64,000 nucleotides of DNA, from the NCBI GenBank assembly GCA_963771905.1, contig CAVYVI010000004.1, forward strand, positions 62,001 to 126,000, written 5' to 3'. The translations under genes were made by a program, and so were the position numbers. Under the pieces are notes generated by a model, which worked only from the letters and a program-made list of their open reading frames with translations, ran no database searches and was not told where the DNA came from. Positions 63,437 through 64,000 of this stretch are shown in pieces (within the stretch, counting starts at the first letter, position 1; every line of letters begins with the position of its first letter). This stretch comes from Palsa-147 sp963771905. GTDB taxonomy: Bacteria; Acidobacteriota; Terriglobia; Acidiferrales; UBA7541.

Positions 63437-63464
63437 ATAATAGTCACGCCGGGTTTCTTGTCAA
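63437..63464 (-). promoter_or_regulatory. Promoter of the dcw cluster
   Basis: TTGACA (63459-63464), 16-base spacer, TATTAT (63437-63442) on the minus strand, immediately before the MraZ boxes and about 90 bases from the mraZ ATG. It is the best sigma-70 promoter in the window. Confidence 0.85.
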
Positions 63465-63537
63465 GGGGAAACGCATAAGAAGTTGAAAATAGTTTGGAGT
63501 GCAGAGCGTTCCAGCGCTGTTTAGACCGGAGGGGTGC

Positions 63538-63551
63538 CACTAGGCCTAGTG
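63538..63551. other. Perfect 14-bp palindrome
   Basis: CACTAGGCCTAGTG, in the gap between the dcw promoter and the DUF3106-like gene. A possible regulator site; no partner known. Confidence 0.6.
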
Positions 63552-63710
63552 TCATACGCTGGCGCGACGACGAGTGGTAGACGTTTTCGGCTCGGAAGAG
63601 CGCAATCGTGCCGCAAGAACGAACAAGAAATGAGCGGGATGTGCCAAAACGAACTTTGATGGAGGAACACCGATGAATTCCGAATTGGAACGCTCAAGAT
63701 CGAGAGAAAG

Positions 63711-64000
63711 CTACCGTTGCGGCGGCGGAGTCTGGAGCGTGTTGAGATCGCGCAGGGTTTGCTGCTCGTCAGGCGAGAGTCCCTGCATGAAATTCGGATC
63801 GTCGAGTCGCGCTTCCCTTTCCGCGGGAGGCATGCCGTTCAGTGTGCGCAGGCGGCCCTTGATGAGCTGCCGCCGATACAGAGGCGTTGCGTTCCAGCGA
63901 GGAAGCAAGCTGCTTTGGAGGTACTGACGCTGCTCCGGCGTCATTCTTTCAAACGCGGCTTCACGGTCTCTGAATTCTTCCTTCTGTTCGGGCGCGAGCT
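63711..64000 (-). CDS. DUF3106-like protein, C-terminal part (cut by window edge)
   Basis: The minus-strand frame is open from the right edge to TGA-type stop at 63711, about 96 codons. It is full of PEQ/PAE helix repeats: LAPEQKEEFRDREAAFER, MTPEQRQYLQSSLLPRW, GMPPAEREARLDD, GLSPDEQQTLRDL. This pattern is DUF3106, found in exported proteins of unknown role in acidobacteria and proteobacteria. An ATG at 63944 is internal; the true start is beyond the window. Confidence 0.8.
   Translation of the reverse strand, partial: LAPEQKEEFRDREAAFERMTPEQRQYLQSSLLPRWNATPLYRRQLIKGRLRTLNGMPPAEREARLDDPNFMQGLSPDEQQTLRDLNTLQTPPPQR

Noticed and set aside
63673..63927. Plus-strand 84-codon frame with a good ribosome site (GGAGG before ATG)
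   Set aside because: Lies almost wholly antisense to the DUF3106-like gene and is Arg/Ser-rich with no motif; the ribosome site may be chance.

Overview
The window looks like the chromosome of an Acidobacteriota member (Terriglobia-like). The basis is inference from gene content: two long MacB-like permeases of the acidobacterial duplicated orphan permease (ADOP) type, one paired with PadR; two Hanks-type Ser/Thr kinases, one with a TolB-like/TPR half and one with a beta-propeller-like half; a tricorn-type protease; a bactofilin; many secreted proteins of unknown function; and a high-GC sequence with frequent GTG/TTG starts. No rRNA, tRNA, CRISPR array, integrase or complete insertion sequence was seen.

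Layout. 1-6.6 kb, minus strand: an envelope run made of a small membrane protein, a class A penicillin-binding protein, a secreted TPR protein, an NfeD-type membrane serine protease, its slipin partner and the start of a SPOR-like protein cut by the window edge. 7-10.4 kb: tricorn protease. 10.5-11.9 kb: archaeal/eukaryotic-type prolyl-tRNA synthetase. 12.2-15.9 kb: three secreted proteins, a methyltransferase and a bactofilin. 16-20.5 kb: hydrolase, LRR protein, a ribbon-helix-helix/DoxX pair, a phosphotransferase, and a TetR/membrane-protein pair; both regulator pairs have a clear candidate operator. 20.7-23.2 kb: a membrane-anchored MutS-like ATPase facing a Gly/His-rich secreted protein across a strong bidirectional terminator. 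23.4-30.9 kb, minus: ADOP permease followed by two Ser/Thr kinases.

31.4-34.5 kb holds the most unusual gene: one 1005-residue protein joining a group II PLP-dependent amino-acid decarboxylase, a TPR segment and an ATP-grasp ligase-like domain. It is flanked by two copies of a 16-bp direct repeat. After it come a small secreted protein, a CPBP membrane protease, a large SPFH/flotillin-like protein, a DUF6629-like membrane protein, and a PadR-ADOP operon. 41.9-42.9 kb is a gene-poor, repeat-bearing kilobase with a duplicated 82-bp module at a 190-bp period, just upstream of rpiB-glyA.

44.9-63.3 kb, minus, is the division and cell wall (dcw) cluster in transcription order: mraZ, rsmH, ftsL, ftsI (with PASTA), murE, murF, mraY, murD, ftsW, murG, murC, murB, ftsQ, ftsA, ftsZ, then a JAMM/M67 peptidase. 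It is headed by a textbook promoter and five MraZ boxes at exact 10-bp spacing. The genes are mostly overlapping or a few bases apart. The DNPR motif in MurE predicts meso-diaminopimelate in the peptidoglycan. Past mraZ the window ends inside a DUF3106-like gene.
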